The translations under genes and the position numbers were made by a program. DNA of 64,000 bases from CCMP332 sp040218795 (lineage in GTDB: Bacteria; Bacteroidota; Bacteroidia; Cytophagales; CCMP332): positions 124,001 through 188,000 of the forward strand of contig JAVJQT010000010.1 of NCBI GenBank assembly GCA_040218795.1, in the 5' to 3' direction. Positions 1-8,258 of this stretch are shown here, one piece after another; position 1 is the stretch's first letter; every line of letters starts with the position of its first letter. Under the pieces are notes generated by a model. That model had not been told where the DNA came from. It did not search any database and saw only the letters and a list, made by a program, of their open reading frames with translations.

Positions 1-351
1 GGCGCGTCTATACGCGTATTTGACATTCTTTCAGCAAGTACGGCATTGAGGGATAAACTGGAAGAAAACACAAAACATTTTAGATCAAAAATGGAAGCAG
101 CGGGATTTGACCTGAAACCCGGAGAGCATCCTATTGTCCCCATTATGTTGTACGATGCCCCATTGTCACAAAAATTTGCAGAAAAATTACTGGACAAAGG
201 GATTTATGTCATTGGGTTTTTCTTTCCCGTAGTTCCTAAAGGCCAGGCCAGAATCAGAGTTCAAATCTCAGCGGGTCATGAAAGGATACATCTCGATACT
301 GCCATAAACGCATTTATTGAAATTGGTAAAGAATTAAATGTGATTAAATAA
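1..351 (+). CDS. kbl: Glycine C-acetyltransferase (2-amino-3-ketobutyrate CoA ligase), C-terminal part
   Basis: The reading frame is open from the first base, so the gene is cut by the window edge and only about the last 116 residues are present. The end contains FFFPVVPKGQARIR and the preceding GIYVIGF, which match the C-terminal small domain of Kbl, a PLP-dependent fold-type I enzyme that splits 2-amino-3-ketobutyrate with CoA into glycine and acetyl-CoA in threonine breakdown. The PLP lysine lies upstream of the window. Related alpha-oxoamine synthases (BioF, KBL, serine palmitoyltransferase) share the fold, but the close match to the Kbl C-terminus makes this assignment firm. Confidence 0.9.
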   Translation, partial: GASIRVFDILSASTALRDKLEENTKHFRSKMEAAGFDLKPGEHPIVPIMLYDAPLSQKFAEKLLDKGIYVIGFFFPVVPKGQARIRVQISAGHERIHLDTAINAFIEIGKELNVIK

Positions 352-353
352 AT

Positions 354-875
354 ATGAGAACAATAATTTTTTTACTGACCTTTCTAAGTATAATAGCCTG
401 TTCAAAAGAAAAAGAAGCTGAATTGAGTATTAGGGACAAACATGTCCTTAAAATCGACAGTTTTGAAACTGAAATCAGGACGAGCATTGAATCCGCAGAA
501 AACCCAAGCATTCAGTTAGCGCTGGGCACTGTAAAAGAATATGAGATTTTTACCTACAAATTTCCGGATGATTCATTGACACCTTCCTATTTATTTAAAT
601 CAGCTCAGATATTTGATGGAATGCTCAATGACAAGGCCAAAGCAGCGAGATTGTATCAAAGGATTTATGATGAATACCCAAAGTATAAAAATCGCGCAAT
701 GATGTTGTTTTATCAGGGCAATGCGCTACACGATATGGGCGATACGCTCAATGCCATTAATCAATTAAAGCTATTTATCGCTAAGCACCCGGATCATGAA
801 TTTCGGGATGATGCGGAAAACCTAATTAAATTTATTCAAATGGATGAGGAAGAGCTTGAAAAGTTCTTCAAATGA
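354..875 (+). CDS. TPR-type lipoprotein, unknown function
   Basis: A 173-residue protein starting 2 bases after the kbl stop, so probably co-transcribed. The first 16 residues form a lipoprotein signal ending in a lipobox-like SIIAC with Cys16 as lipidation site. The rest is helical and reads as two or three tetratricopeptide-like repeats (residues about 75-160; for example AARLYQRIYDEYPKYKNRA then LNAINQLKLFIAKHPDH), as in periplasmic TPR lipoproteins of the YfgC/BamD type. It is shorter than BamD and lacks a known partner nearby. Probably a periplasm-facing outer- or inner-membrane lipoprotein. No specific function can be given. Confidence 0.8.
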   Translation: MRTIIFLLTFLSIIACSKEKEAELSIRDKHVLKIDSFETEIRTSIESAENPSIQLALGTVKEYEIFTYKFPDDSLTPSYLFKSAQIFDGMLNDKAKAARLYQRIYDEYPKYKNRAMMLFYQGNALHDMGDTLNAINQLKLFIAKHPDHEFRDDAENLIKFIQMDEEELEKFFK

Positions 876-1781
876 TCAGATCTCTTTGCTTTGAGAGGAA
901 TTGTCCTCCGATGAAGAAGTGCTGTTGTCTTCTGTAAATAATGGCACTTCTTTTCCGCCTTCCTCGTCTTCTTTTTCTTCTTCCTCTTCTTCAAACAGAT
1001 ATCTGTTCAATCGATATCGAATGTCAGTAGGAGAAAGGTTTGAATATATTTTGCCATTTCTTGCAATAGAAAATTGACCGGTCTCTTCGGATACCACCAA
1101 AACCAAAGTATCTGTATTTTCTGACATACCCAGGGCAGCCCTGTGTCTTAAACCCATGGATGCAGGTAAGGAATCATTCTCTGAAACCGGCAAAACACAT
1201 CTGGCAGCTTTAATGCGATTTTTATAAACAATTACAGCACCATCGTGAAGTGGGCTGTACTTATTGAATATGGAAATCAAAAGCCGTTTTGAAAGAACGG
1301 AATCGAGTATATCTCCCGATTCAGCATAAAATTTTAGTTCTGAGTTTTTGCTGAATACAATAAGTGCACCTGTATTTGAACCACCCATGGTTTTTACAGC
1401 TTCAATAATTGGGGTAATGTTAAAATAGCGCATTTGTGCCCTTTTGTTCCAGGGCCATACAAAGAGAAAGTTTTCATTGTTGAAGATGGTTGTTTTCCCT
1501 ACCAGGAGAAGGAATTTTCGAATTTCCTGTTGAAATAATATTATCGCTGCTAATACGCCCACCCCGGTAAACTGGCCTAAAATAGAACTCAGAAGCTCCA
1601 TTTTTGCCGCTTTTACAATAAGGTACAACAATACAATTGAAAGAAGACCAATGAAAATTTTTACTGCCACAGAACCGCGCAGCAGTTTATACAATTGATA
1701 AAGCAATAGGCTGACCAAAAATATATCGATAAAATCGACCAGTGAAAAATTCAGAAATCCTATTTTAATAAATGCTATCAC
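876..1781 (-). CDS. cdaA: Diadenylate cyclase CdaA (c-di-AMP synthase)
   Basis: A 301-residue membrane diadenylate cyclase (TIGR00159/DisA_N family) that condenses two ATP into c-di-AMP. There are three hydrophobic N-terminal segments (about residues 15-33, 40-57 and 70-85), then the catalytic domain with the DGA motif at 180-182 (SPLHDGAVIV) and the RHR motif at 212-214 (GLRHRAALG). After the domain comes a strongly acidic tail (about 264-301) with a run of Glu and a Ser/Asn-rich end, which is longer than usual. The gene overlaps the 3' end of folP by 17 bases, implying a folP-cdaA operon. c-di-AMP generally controls potassium, osmotic and cell-wall balance. No phosphodiesterase is seen close by. 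Confidence 0.93.
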   Translation of the reverse strand: MIAFIKIGFLNFSLVDFIDIFLVSLLLYQLYKLLRGSVAVKIFIGLLSIVLLYLIVKAAKMELLSSILGQFTGVGVLAAIILFQQEIRKFLLLVGKTTIFNNENFLFVWPWNKRAQMRYFNITPIIEAVKTMGGSNTGALIVFSKNSELKFYAESGDILDSVLSKRLLISIFNKYSPLHDGAVIVYKNRIKAARCVLPVSENDSLPASMGLRHRAALGMSENTDTLVLVVSEETGQFSIARNGKIYSNLSPTDIRYRLNRYLFEEEEEEKEDEEGGKEVPLFTEDNSTSSSEDNSSQSKEI

Positions 1782-2607
1782 TATTGTATTTAAGATATAA
1801 TTCTATTGTTTCTTTTGCCTCTTTAACGTCATGAACTCTCAATAAATTCGCTCCCTGTGTTAATGCAAGCATATTTAATGCCGTAGTTCCATTCAGCGCT
1901 TCATCGGCTTCAATACCCAAACTTTTAAAAATCATTGATTTCCTGGAAATCCCCACCAAAAGAGGTCTTTCAAACAATTCAAAAGCTCTCAGTTGTCTTA
2001 AAAGATAAAAATTCTGATCGATATTTTTGGCAAAACCAAAACCGGGATCAATGATTATATCATGGATGCCCAGAGATGTTAATCGCTGAATTTTTCCTTT
2101 AAAATACTCAATCATTTCTAAAATCATGTCCTCATATTTATTTAAATCTTTCATTGTTTGAGGATTTCCTTTCATGTGCATCAGGATATATGGAATTTTT
2201 ATTTCGGATAAGGTTTGAAACATATTTTCATCCAGTGAGCCTCCGGATACATCATTGCATACATCAGCCCCACAATCATAAGCTGCTTTTAATACCTCCG
2301 ATCTGTAGGTATCTATTGAAACGATTGCTTCGGGAAATTTAATTTTAACAGCATTTACAGCAAAAACTGCGTTTTTTATTTCGCTTTCCAATGAAATTTC
2401 TTCCGCTCCGGGCCTGGTAGATTGAGCGCCGATATCGAGAATATCTACCCCCTCAGTTAACATGTTTTCTGCTTTCTTCAAAAGTGCTTTTTCACTTTTT
2501 ACTCTGCTTCCCTCAAAAAAAGAGTCATCGTTTACATTGAGAATTCCCATAATTCTGGGTTTGTCAAAAAGCATGATCTTTCCTCGGGTATTAATACTGT
2601 AATTCAT
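1765..2607 (-). CDS. folP: Dihydropteroate synthase
   Basis: A 280-residue TIM-barrel enzyme that joins 6-hydroxymethyl-7,8-dihydropterin pyrophosphate to p-aminobenzoate in folate synthesis. Diagnostic stretches are MGILNVNDDSF (about 20-30), IGAQSTRPGAEEIS (about 59-72, the PABA/pterin loop), CNDVSGG (117-123), IIIDPGFGFAK (185-195) and the C-terminal RVHDV (about 257-261). The start at 2607 keeps the usual 19-residue lead-in before MGILNV. The first position where NVTPDSF is usual reads NVNDDSF, a mild change. It is first in an operon with cdaA and divergent from the DUF1599 gene, with 43 bases between the start codons. Confidence 0.95.
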   Translation of the reverse strand: MNYSINTRGKIMLFDKPRIMGILNVNDDSFFEGSRVKSEKALLKKAENMLTEGVDILDIGAQSTRPGAEEISLESEIKNAVFAVNAVKIKFPEAIVSIDTYRSEVLKAAYDCGADVCNDVSGGSLDENMFQTLSEIKIPYILMHMKGNPQTMKDLNKYEDMILEMIEYFKGKIQRLTSLGIHDIIIDPGFGFAKNIDQNFYLLRQLRAFELFERPLLVGISRKSMIFKSLGIEADEALNGTTALNMLALTQGANLLRVHDVKEAKETIELYLKYNSDSIY

Positions 2608-2650
2608 AGCTTTTGACTTACTTTGTGACTCAATTTAAACAGAGGATATT

Positions 2651-3199
2651 TTGAAAAAAGATACCGCCGGTGAATATACTGAGGTAATTAAATCGTGCAA
2701 AGCCTTGTTTGAAAAAAAGACAAGAGATTATGGCACTTCATGGAGAATTCTCCGCTTGCCTTCACTCACCGACCAGATTTTCATAAAAGCGCAAAGAATT
2801 AGATCGATAGAGACCAAAGGCGAACAAAAAGTTGCGGATAATATCTATGAAGAGTTTGTGGGCATTATCAATTATTGCATAATAGCTCTGATACAGATTT
2901 CCATGCATGAAAACGAAAAGCTGGATTTAAGCGTTGAAGAAGTGTTGGAAAATTTTGATAAGGAGTCAGCGCAAACAAAATCGCTTCTTGAGAATAAAAA
3001 TCACGATTATGACGAAGCCTGGCGAGAAATGCGGGTTAGTTCTTTTACAGATATAATTTTGATGAAATTACTGCGCATAAAGCAAATTGAAGATCAAAAA
3101 GGCAAAACCCTTGTTTCTGAAGGGGTGGATGCCAATTACAGGGATATTATTAATTATTCTGTTTTTGCACTTATTAAATTAAACTATCTACATAAATGA
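2651..3199 (+). CDS. DUF1599 family protein with two tandem domains
   Basis: A 182-residue cytoplasmic protein of the DUF1599 family, which is widespread in Bacteroidota and resembles all-alpha NTP pyrophosphohydrolases. The protein is an internal duplication: residues about 12-82 and 98-175 share the pattern K-x3-DY-x2-(S/A)WR-x-(L/M)R, then D-x-I-x-(I/M)K-x2-RI-x-I-E, then (G/D)IINY-x3-ALI. It starts with TTG (2651) after an AGAGGA stretch, one of the few purine-rich sites in the window. Its stop overlaps the next gene by 4 bases, so the two are translationally coupled. The biochemical role is not established. Confidence 0.85.
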   Translation: MKKDTAGEYTEVIKSCKALFEKKTRDYGTSWRILRLPSLTDQIFIKAQRIRSIETKGEQKVADNIYEEFVGIINYCIIALIQISMHENEKLDLSVEEVLENFDKESAQTKSLLENKNHDYDEAWREMRVSSFTDIILMKLLRIKQIEDQKGKTLVSEGVDANYRDIINYSVFALIKLNYLHK

Positions 3200-4293
3200 A
3201 GTGGATCACAAGCATATTCAGAGTTTTTGTTGGGACTTTATTCATTTTTTCAGGGCTTATCAAAATCAATGATCCAGTTGGATTCTCGATAAAATTATCA
3301 GAATACTTTGAGGTATTCGCCAACGATTTTGCAGGGATATTTCATTATTTTATTCCCTTCTCACTTACCATAGCGGTAATTGTTTGTCTCTTTGAAATTG
3401 TATTGGGAATAAATTTACTTACAAAACACGGATCAAAAATCACGATCAACCTGACCCTTTTGCTGATCGTATTTTTTACCTTTTTGACTTTTTATTCTGC
3501 TTATTTTAACAAAGTAACGGATTGTGGCTGTTTTGGCGATGCCATACCTCTTAATCCATGGCAAAGTTTTATTAAGGATATTGTACTTCTGGTAATGATT
3601 CTTTGGTTGTTTTTCAGGAAAAATGAACTTGAGCCCAAATTATCTGAAAGAACGCGCAATGCATTTTTTGCAATTTCTCTGGTTATAAGTTTTTTTCTTG
3701 CGGTCATTGCCATAAGACATTTACCCTTTATTGACTTCAGGGCTTATAAAGTGGGGACCAATATTGAAAAAGCAATGCAGCCCTCTGAGCCTTTGAAATA
3801 CAAATACATCATGGAAAAAGATGGTGAGCAAGTTGAGATGATGGAATACCCCAGTGACCCTTCTTACAAATACGTAGATATGGTTCTTGTTAATCCGGAA
3901 GCTCAGCCTAAGATTACCGATTACAGTATTTGGAATGATGAAGGCGATTATACCGAGGAGACTTTTCGCGGAAGAAAAATGATGATCATCATCAGCGATA
4001 TCAATAAAACAAAAGCGAAAAATTTTAAAAAGCTCAAAGACCTTGCGCCTGAGTTGCCAAATCTGAATATTGAAACAATGGTAATCACTTCTTCCGACGG
4101 GCAAGAAGTCAAAAATAAATTTTCAGAACTGGGTCTGCCGGATATACCCGTATACTACGGCGATGCGACAGTGCTGAAAACAATGATACGGTCCAATCCG
4201 GGATTGATATTGATTGAAGAGGGTACCATTTTGGAAAAATGGCACTTCAGAGATACCCCTTCTAAAAAGAATTTGACCAAAGTCATTGGTTAA
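3196..4293 (+). CDS. BT_3928-like membrane protein: DoxX/MauE domain fused to a thioredoxin-like domain
   Basis: A 365-residue protein. The first half is a four-helix DoxX/MauE-type membrane domain (hydrophobic segments about 5-22, 50-75, 83-100 and 118-135) with a periplasmic DCGCFGD motif near residue 111, typical of MauE-like proteins involved in disulfide or redox chemistry. A fifth hydrophobic segment (about 155-172) leads into a periplasmic C-terminal region (about 250-350) that reads like a thioredoxin fold but lacks an obvious CxxC. The gene overlaps both neighbours or nearly so (DUF1599 ATGA overlap; shikimate kinase starts 1 base after its stop). The family is characteristic of Bacteroidota. 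A redox role is inferred. Confidence 0.8.
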   Translation: MKWITSIFRVFVGTLFIFSGLIKINDPVGFSIKLSEYFEVFANDFAGIFHYFIPFSLTIAVIVCLFEIVLGINLLTKHGSKITINLTLLLIVFFTFLTFYSAYFNKVTDCGCFGDAIPLNPWQSFIKDIVLLVMILWLFFRKNELEPKLSERTRNAFFAISLVISFFLAVIAIRHLPFIDFRAYKVGTNIEKAMQPSEPLKYKYIMEKDGEQVEMMEYPSDPSYKYVDMVLVNPEAQPKITDYSIWNDEGDYTEETFRGRKMMIIISDINKTKAKNFKKLKDLAPELPNLNIETMVITSSDGQEVKNKFSELGLPDIPVYYGDATVLKTMIRSNPGLILIEEGTILEKWHFRDTPSKKNLTKVIG

Positions 4294-4294
4294 T

Positions 4295-4825
4295 ATGTCT
4301 GAAGTAAATATTCTGAGTCTTTGGGGCATGCCCGGAGCCGGTAAAAGCTATTGGGGCAGAAAACTAGCAGACATCCTTTTCTTGGATTTCATAGATCTTG
4401 ATGAATTTGTAGAAAAAGAATCCGGTGAGAGTATTTTTGAAATGGTTAATCAAAAAGGCGAGGCCTATTTCAGAGCAATGGAAGAAAAGGCACTCATTAA
4501 ACTTTTGGAAGGCAAGCGACCGCTTATTCTTTCATTGGGTGGCGGAACACCATGTACAAAGAATAATTTCATTCAGTTAAAAGAAAAAAGTTTTAGTATT
4601 TGGTTAAATACCAACATTGAAACCATTGTAAAAAACCTGGGAGAAAAAGTTGTTGAAAGACCCTTAATCGACCCTAAAAGCGACATGAGAGTGCAAATGG
4701 AAAATTTGCTTGCAAAAAGAAAAGAACATTATAAAAGGGCTGATCGCATTGTAGACCAGCCCTCTGATATTCAAACCATATTAAAAGCTATTCCTGAATC
4801 ATTTAAAAAAACAATCCGCCGGTAA
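4295..4825 (+). CDS. aroK: Shikimate kinase
   Basis: A small P-loop kinase of 176 residues that phosphorylates shikimate at the 3-OH in the chorismate pathway. It has the Walker A GMPGAGKSYWG (about 11-21), the DLD substrate motif (DFIDLDEFVEKESG), the FRAMEEKAL segment, and the GGGTP substrate-binding loop (LSLGGGTPC). The lid carries the ERPLID sequence. I chose the ATG at 4295 because it lies 1 base after the upstream stop; an in-frame TTG three codons earlier would overlap it. The 3' end overlaps the convergent porin gene by 23 bases. Confidence 0.93.
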   Translation: MSEVNILSLWGMPGAGKSYWGRKLADILFLDFIDLDEFVEKESGESIFEMVNQKGEAYFRAMEEKALIKLLEGKRPLILSLGGGTPCTKNNFIQLKEKSFSIWLNTNIETIVKNLGEKVVERPLIDPKSDMRVQMENLLAKRKEHYKRADRIVDQPSDIQTILKAIPESFKKTIRR

Positions 4826-6377
4826 TCGCCAATGTGGTTAGATTTTTCTTGAATTCCGCTGCCGGTGCATAGCCATTCTGTAAATTGTATAAGGTATATC
4901 CTTCATTCCACCATTCGTGAATCAAGGCTACATCCCAAAAATAATCCTGCAAACGCATTCCCAATCCACCACTCACTCTTTGTCTTGACTGATCCACAAG
5001 GTTAATATTTTCTTTAAAAGGATCACCTAAATTGGCATAACCACCTCTAAATCTAAAATCATCAACACGGTATTCAGCCCCGACTCTAAAGTTAAATGTG
5101 CGATCATAAATATTTTGAATACTGCGGTTATCAGCGCTTTCATCACCATCCAGACTTTCAAAACTCAAACGCGATCTGCTGTAATCTAAATATTCTACAT
5201 CTGCAGTAATGAAGCCATTTTTACTTGCAAATATTGCAGCACCGAAGTTTACCTTCATTGGCGTTCTTAAACGATAATTAAAGAACCCGTTGGGCAGGCT
5301 TGAACTTTCATTATTCAAGTAGAAATTGTTGTCCGGATTATTCGGATCTTCAAAAAATAAGAAATTATTGAATTGAGCTGATAAATCTGCATCAAAATCC
5401 TCCTCTAAGGCATAATAAGTAGGGGTTTCAAAGTTCAGTCCAAAACGGATCAAATCAACAGGTCGGTAGATAAAACCCAGCCCCAGATTGAATCCCGTAC
5501 CGTCAATTTCCAGCCGATCGTTTATAGTGGTACTTCGAAGTGCATCAGTACCCTGATCGAGTGCTCTTTCATTATAGGTTCTTTCAATTAAATAATTGAC
5601 TGAGGCAATGCCCAATTTTGTTCCAAAATAAAACTGATCTTTAAAATTTCCACCATAAGAAACAGTCCATTCATTTTGATTTCCGCTAGTCCTTATCAAT
5701 TCTCTTTGACGCATAGGTTCGAATGCATAAAAACGTTCATAAATATTGCAATCGGCAGGGTCATTACAGGCATTGATATCAATATCAAAAAGAAATGCGT
5801 CATAAGCCATTCCAATGGGATTTGCAGGTATTTGTTCACCGTTATTAACCCTATACAAATCAGAAGTATAAATTCCCTGAGCACTTTCCAGATAATAATC
5901 CACTATTGAGCTTTGATAGTTTTCCCCTATGAGTTCAATCTCTTCATTAAAATCGTTTCTCTTACTAAAGGAAAAAGCCAATGAACCGCCTCTGAAATCG
6001 CCTTTTTCGATATCCGATTTGGTCAGGTCTATGGATATTCCAATTTGGCCAACAGAAAATTTATCGTTGAAAGTCACATTATCCTGCCCCTGAAAACTCG
6101 CTGTGTTATCCCGGAATGAAATCTGTGGGGTAATACTCAAAACAGATCGATTGTAAAATCCAAGTCCTGCAGGGTTAATGATTACTGAAGATAAATCTCC
6201 ACCTAATGCAACACCTGAACCTGCCAATCCTTGTAATCTGGCTGTTCCACCTCTGTCAGTAGAACTAAATCTGAGTGCATCCTGATAATATCCTATCGAA
6301 TTTGGATCAATTTGTGCCTGAACATTTTGAAACAGACAAAGTCCTAGCATTATGATTATAAATCTTAATTTTTTCAT
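4803..6377 (-). CDS. OmpP1/FadL/TodX-family outer-membrane transport porin
   Basis: A 524-residue outer-membrane beta-barrel. It begins with a Sec signal peptide (about 1-21, ending VQAQ) followed by the FadL-type hatch motif DALRFSSTDRGGTARLQGLAGSG-like region (residues 30-55) and SSVIINPAGLGFYNRS, where NPAG is the family hallmark. Alternating hydrophobic strands with Asp/Asn/Gly-rich loops run to the C-terminal ALAITGGLFF-type aromatic end. Family members carry hydrophobic substrates such as long-chain fatty acids across the outer membrane. The substrate here is unknown. It lies 27 bases downstream of the Trp-rich protein gene and is probably in the same operon. Confidence 0.88.
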   Translation of the reverse strand: MKKLRFIIIMLGLCLFQNVQAQIDPNSIGYYQDALRFSSTDRGGTARLQGLAGSGVALGGDLSSVIINPAGLGFYNRSVLSITPQISFRDNTASFQGQDNVTFNDKFSVGQIGISIDLTKSDIEKGDFRGGSLAFSFSKRNDFNEEIELIGENYQSSIVDYYLESAQGIYTSDLYRVNNGEQIPANPIGMAYDAFLFDIDINACNDPADCNIYERFYAFEPMRQRELIRTSGNQNEWTVSYGGNFKDQFYFGTKLGIASVNYLIERTYNERALDQGTDALRSTTINDRLEIDGTGFNLGLGFIYRPVDLIRFGLNFETPTYYALEEDFDADLSAQFNNFLFFEDPNNPDNNFYLNNESSSLPNGFFNYRLRTPMKVNFGAAIFASKNGFITADVEYLDYSRSRLSFESLDGDESADNRSIQNIYDRTFNFRVGAEYRVDDFRFRGGYANLGDPFKENINLVDQSRQRVSGGLGMRLQDYFWDVALIHEWWNEGYTLYNLQNGYAPAAEFKKNLTTLAITGGLFF

Positions 6378-6404
6378 GACCTTAAATTTTATTTAACCTC
6401 TCAA

Positions 6405-8123
6405 TTATCTTCTTGATCTTCCACCACTGGATCTGCTTCCTCCACCACTAGACCTCGATGGTGAACTGCTCCTCGATGGGCTGCTAAAGCTCCTGGAAGG
6501 TGAACTCGATCTCGATGGAGAGCTAAAGCTTCGTGAAGGACTTGAGCTTCCCGATCTCGAAGGCGAGCTATAACTTCTTGAAGGACTGGAACTCCTTGAT
6601 CTTGAAGGTGTACTATAAGATCTCGAAGGCGTACTGCTTCTCGAAGGACTGCTGTAAGACCTGCTCGGAGTACTTGACCTTGATGGCGTGCCTCTGTACT
6701 CTCTTTCAGGTGTATTGCTCCTTGAAGGTGTACTATAAGTCCTCGAAGGTGTATTGCCCGATCTTGTTGGTGATTCATAAGATCTTGAAGATTCACTACT
6801 TCTTGACGGCGTTCCATAATTTCTGCCCGAATTACCGGAAGACCTTGATGGTACTGTCCTCGTGTTTGAACCTGTTTCAGCTCTTTGATAGGTATTGCTC
6901 CTATTGGAGTTACTATATCTTTGCTGACGCGGATCTCTGCTTACTTCAGAACCACTCCTTGTAGGGAATGACCTGGTCTCAGAATCAACCGTAGATCTTG
7001 TAGGACTGCTTGAAGTTCGCACAGAAGGTGTAGAATTTCTATACCTCTCTTGTGCACGCTCAGATCTGCTGTCCACGGCATTTTCATTTCGTGAAGCCGT
7101 TCCATAGTTACTCGAAGTACTTCCTCTACTCACATCCTTATATCGTTCAGGTGTGGCCATAGCTCTTGAAACTTCATCACGACTTGCTGTTGAACCCGAA
7201 TTTCTTGTGGCTCTTTCTACGGTATTAGCAGTTCCGGCCGAAGACCTTGTATATCTGGCAATTCTATTATTGCTTTGGTCAGTACCTACCACAGCACCGG
7301 TTTTACCTGCGTTTCCTAATCTCGTAGTTCTTGTAACGCCACCTGATCCAGCTACATTGGTACTTCGGTTTGCATATCGCGGTCCGTAATAACTTGAATT
7401 GTTTAATCCTACATTATTATTGATCACAACTGCACCGCCTCCGTATGGGCCACAACCGGGATAACAATTCCAACATCCACCGCCCCAGCCATTGTAGCGA
7501 TTTCTCCAGCCCCAGTTATTCCAACCCCAGCTAGGTCCCCAGAAAGGATCGTAAAGTCCCCAACTGTTCCAACCCCAGCCAAAACCTACATTCCAACCAG
7601 ACCATGAATTCCAACCAAATCCCAAGCCCCAGTTGACGGGTCTCCATGGGTAATAACCCCAATTATAACCTGTGTAAACCGCATAGCCCGGATTTGTATA
7701 CCAGGGATCAGACAAATAAGTAGGTCCGTAATAATTATTTACAGTACCGCTCCTATTTGTATTATCAGAACTGACATAATCATAAGATTCATCGCTGTAA
7801 TAGCCATCGTTACCGGCAAGATTTTGAGTTCCATTGTCCATGGCATACGAATTGGAAGTTTCCTCAGCTTTGTCTTTATAATATTTAACCAAATCCGAAT
7901 CGACATCCCTTGCTGTTCCATCGTAGTTATCTGAATATTTACTTGAATTCCCGCTGTAATCCTGATATTGATTAAGCGGTTTGCTCTCTGCATCGGCATA
8001 TTTTACCTTCATTCTATCATTTGCAGAGAAATACATATCATCATATTCTTGGGCAAATGATGCCTGACCGTAAAGGATCACCATTGAAATTAAAAGGATG
8101 AGTTTGTTCAGTAAATTTTTCAT
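6405..8123 (-). CDS. Secreted Trp/Gly-rich protein with long Ser/Arg/Pro repeat tail
   Basis: About 572 residues. It starts with a signal peptide (MKNLLNKLILL... ending FAQ). Then come an Asp/Tyr/Ser-rich segment (about 26-130), a striking block dense in Trp, Gly, Asn and Tyr (about 135-235, with repeats such as WGWNSWG and WGWNNWG and a cluster of four Cys), and a Ser/Thr/Arg region. The last 180 residues are nearly pure repeats of the form PSRSxSSPSRSS, ending SGGRSRR. I chose the start at 8123 because the signal peptide begins there; in-frame ATGs at 8132, 8135 and 8153 are alternatives. Function is unknown; an exported surface or matrix protein, perhaps RNA- or polyanion-binding through its basic tail, is only an inference. 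Confidence 0.75.
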   Translation of the reverse strand: MKNLLNKLILLISMVILYGQASFAQEYDDMYFSANDRMKVKYADAESKPLNQYQDYSGNSSKYSDNYDGTARDVDSDLVKYYKDKAEETSNSYAMDNGTQNLAGNDGYYSDESYDYVSSDNTNRSGTVNNYYGPTYLSDPWYTNPGYAVYTGYNWGYYPWRPVNWGLGFGWNSWSGWNVGFGWGWNSWGLYDPFWGPSWGWNNWGWRNRYNGWGGGCWNCYPGCGPYGGGAVVINNNVGLNNSSYYGPRYANRSTNVAGSGGVTRTTRLGNAGKTGAVVGTDQSNNRIARYTRSSAGTANTVERATRNSGSTASRDEVSRAMATPERYKDVSRGSTSSNYGTASRNENAVDSRSERAQERYRNSTPSVRTSSSPTRSTVDSETRSFPTRSGSEVSRDPRQQRYSNSNRSNTYQRAETGSNTRTVPSRSSGNSGRNYGTPSRSSESSRSYESPTRSGNTPSRTYSTPSRSNTPEREYRGTPSRSSTPSRSYSSPSRSSTPSRSYSTPSRSRSSSPSRSYSSPSRSGSSSPSRSFSSPSRSSSPSRSFSSPSRSSSPSRSSGGGSRSSGGRSRR

Positions 8124-8189
8124 AATTGACATCATTTTACACTTATAACACAATTCTTATTAAGTAAAAGTTTTATCCGAGCTATCACT

Positions 8190-8197
8190 TATCTTTG
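8190..8197 (+). promoter_or_regulatory. Bacteroidota-type -7 element upstream of proS
   Basis: TATCTTTG is an exact match to TAnnTTTG, the -7 element of the primary sigma factor in Bacteroidota. It lies 61 bases before the proS ATG. No clear TTTG is found 19 bases upstream, so the call rests on the -7 element alone. Confidence 0.45.
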
Positions 8198-8258
8198 CCG
8201 CAAAACTTATACACAATAAAAGTAGCAAATAGCATACCAAACGAAATATTTTTCTTAA

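Noticed and set aside
6401..6817. 138-residue Arg/Leu/His-rich frame overlapping the Ser-Arg repeat tail on the same strand
   Set aside because: It is the repeat DNA read in another frame; the repeat frame has the signal peptide and domain order.
6440..6900. Possible CRISPR array because of regular repeats
   Set aside because: The repeats are codon-periodic, imperfect and without unique spacers; they encode the Ser/Arg tail.
6533..6964. 143-residue plus-strand frame opposite the same tail
   Set aside because: Open only because the repeat DNA lacks stops on that strand; composition is not protein-like.
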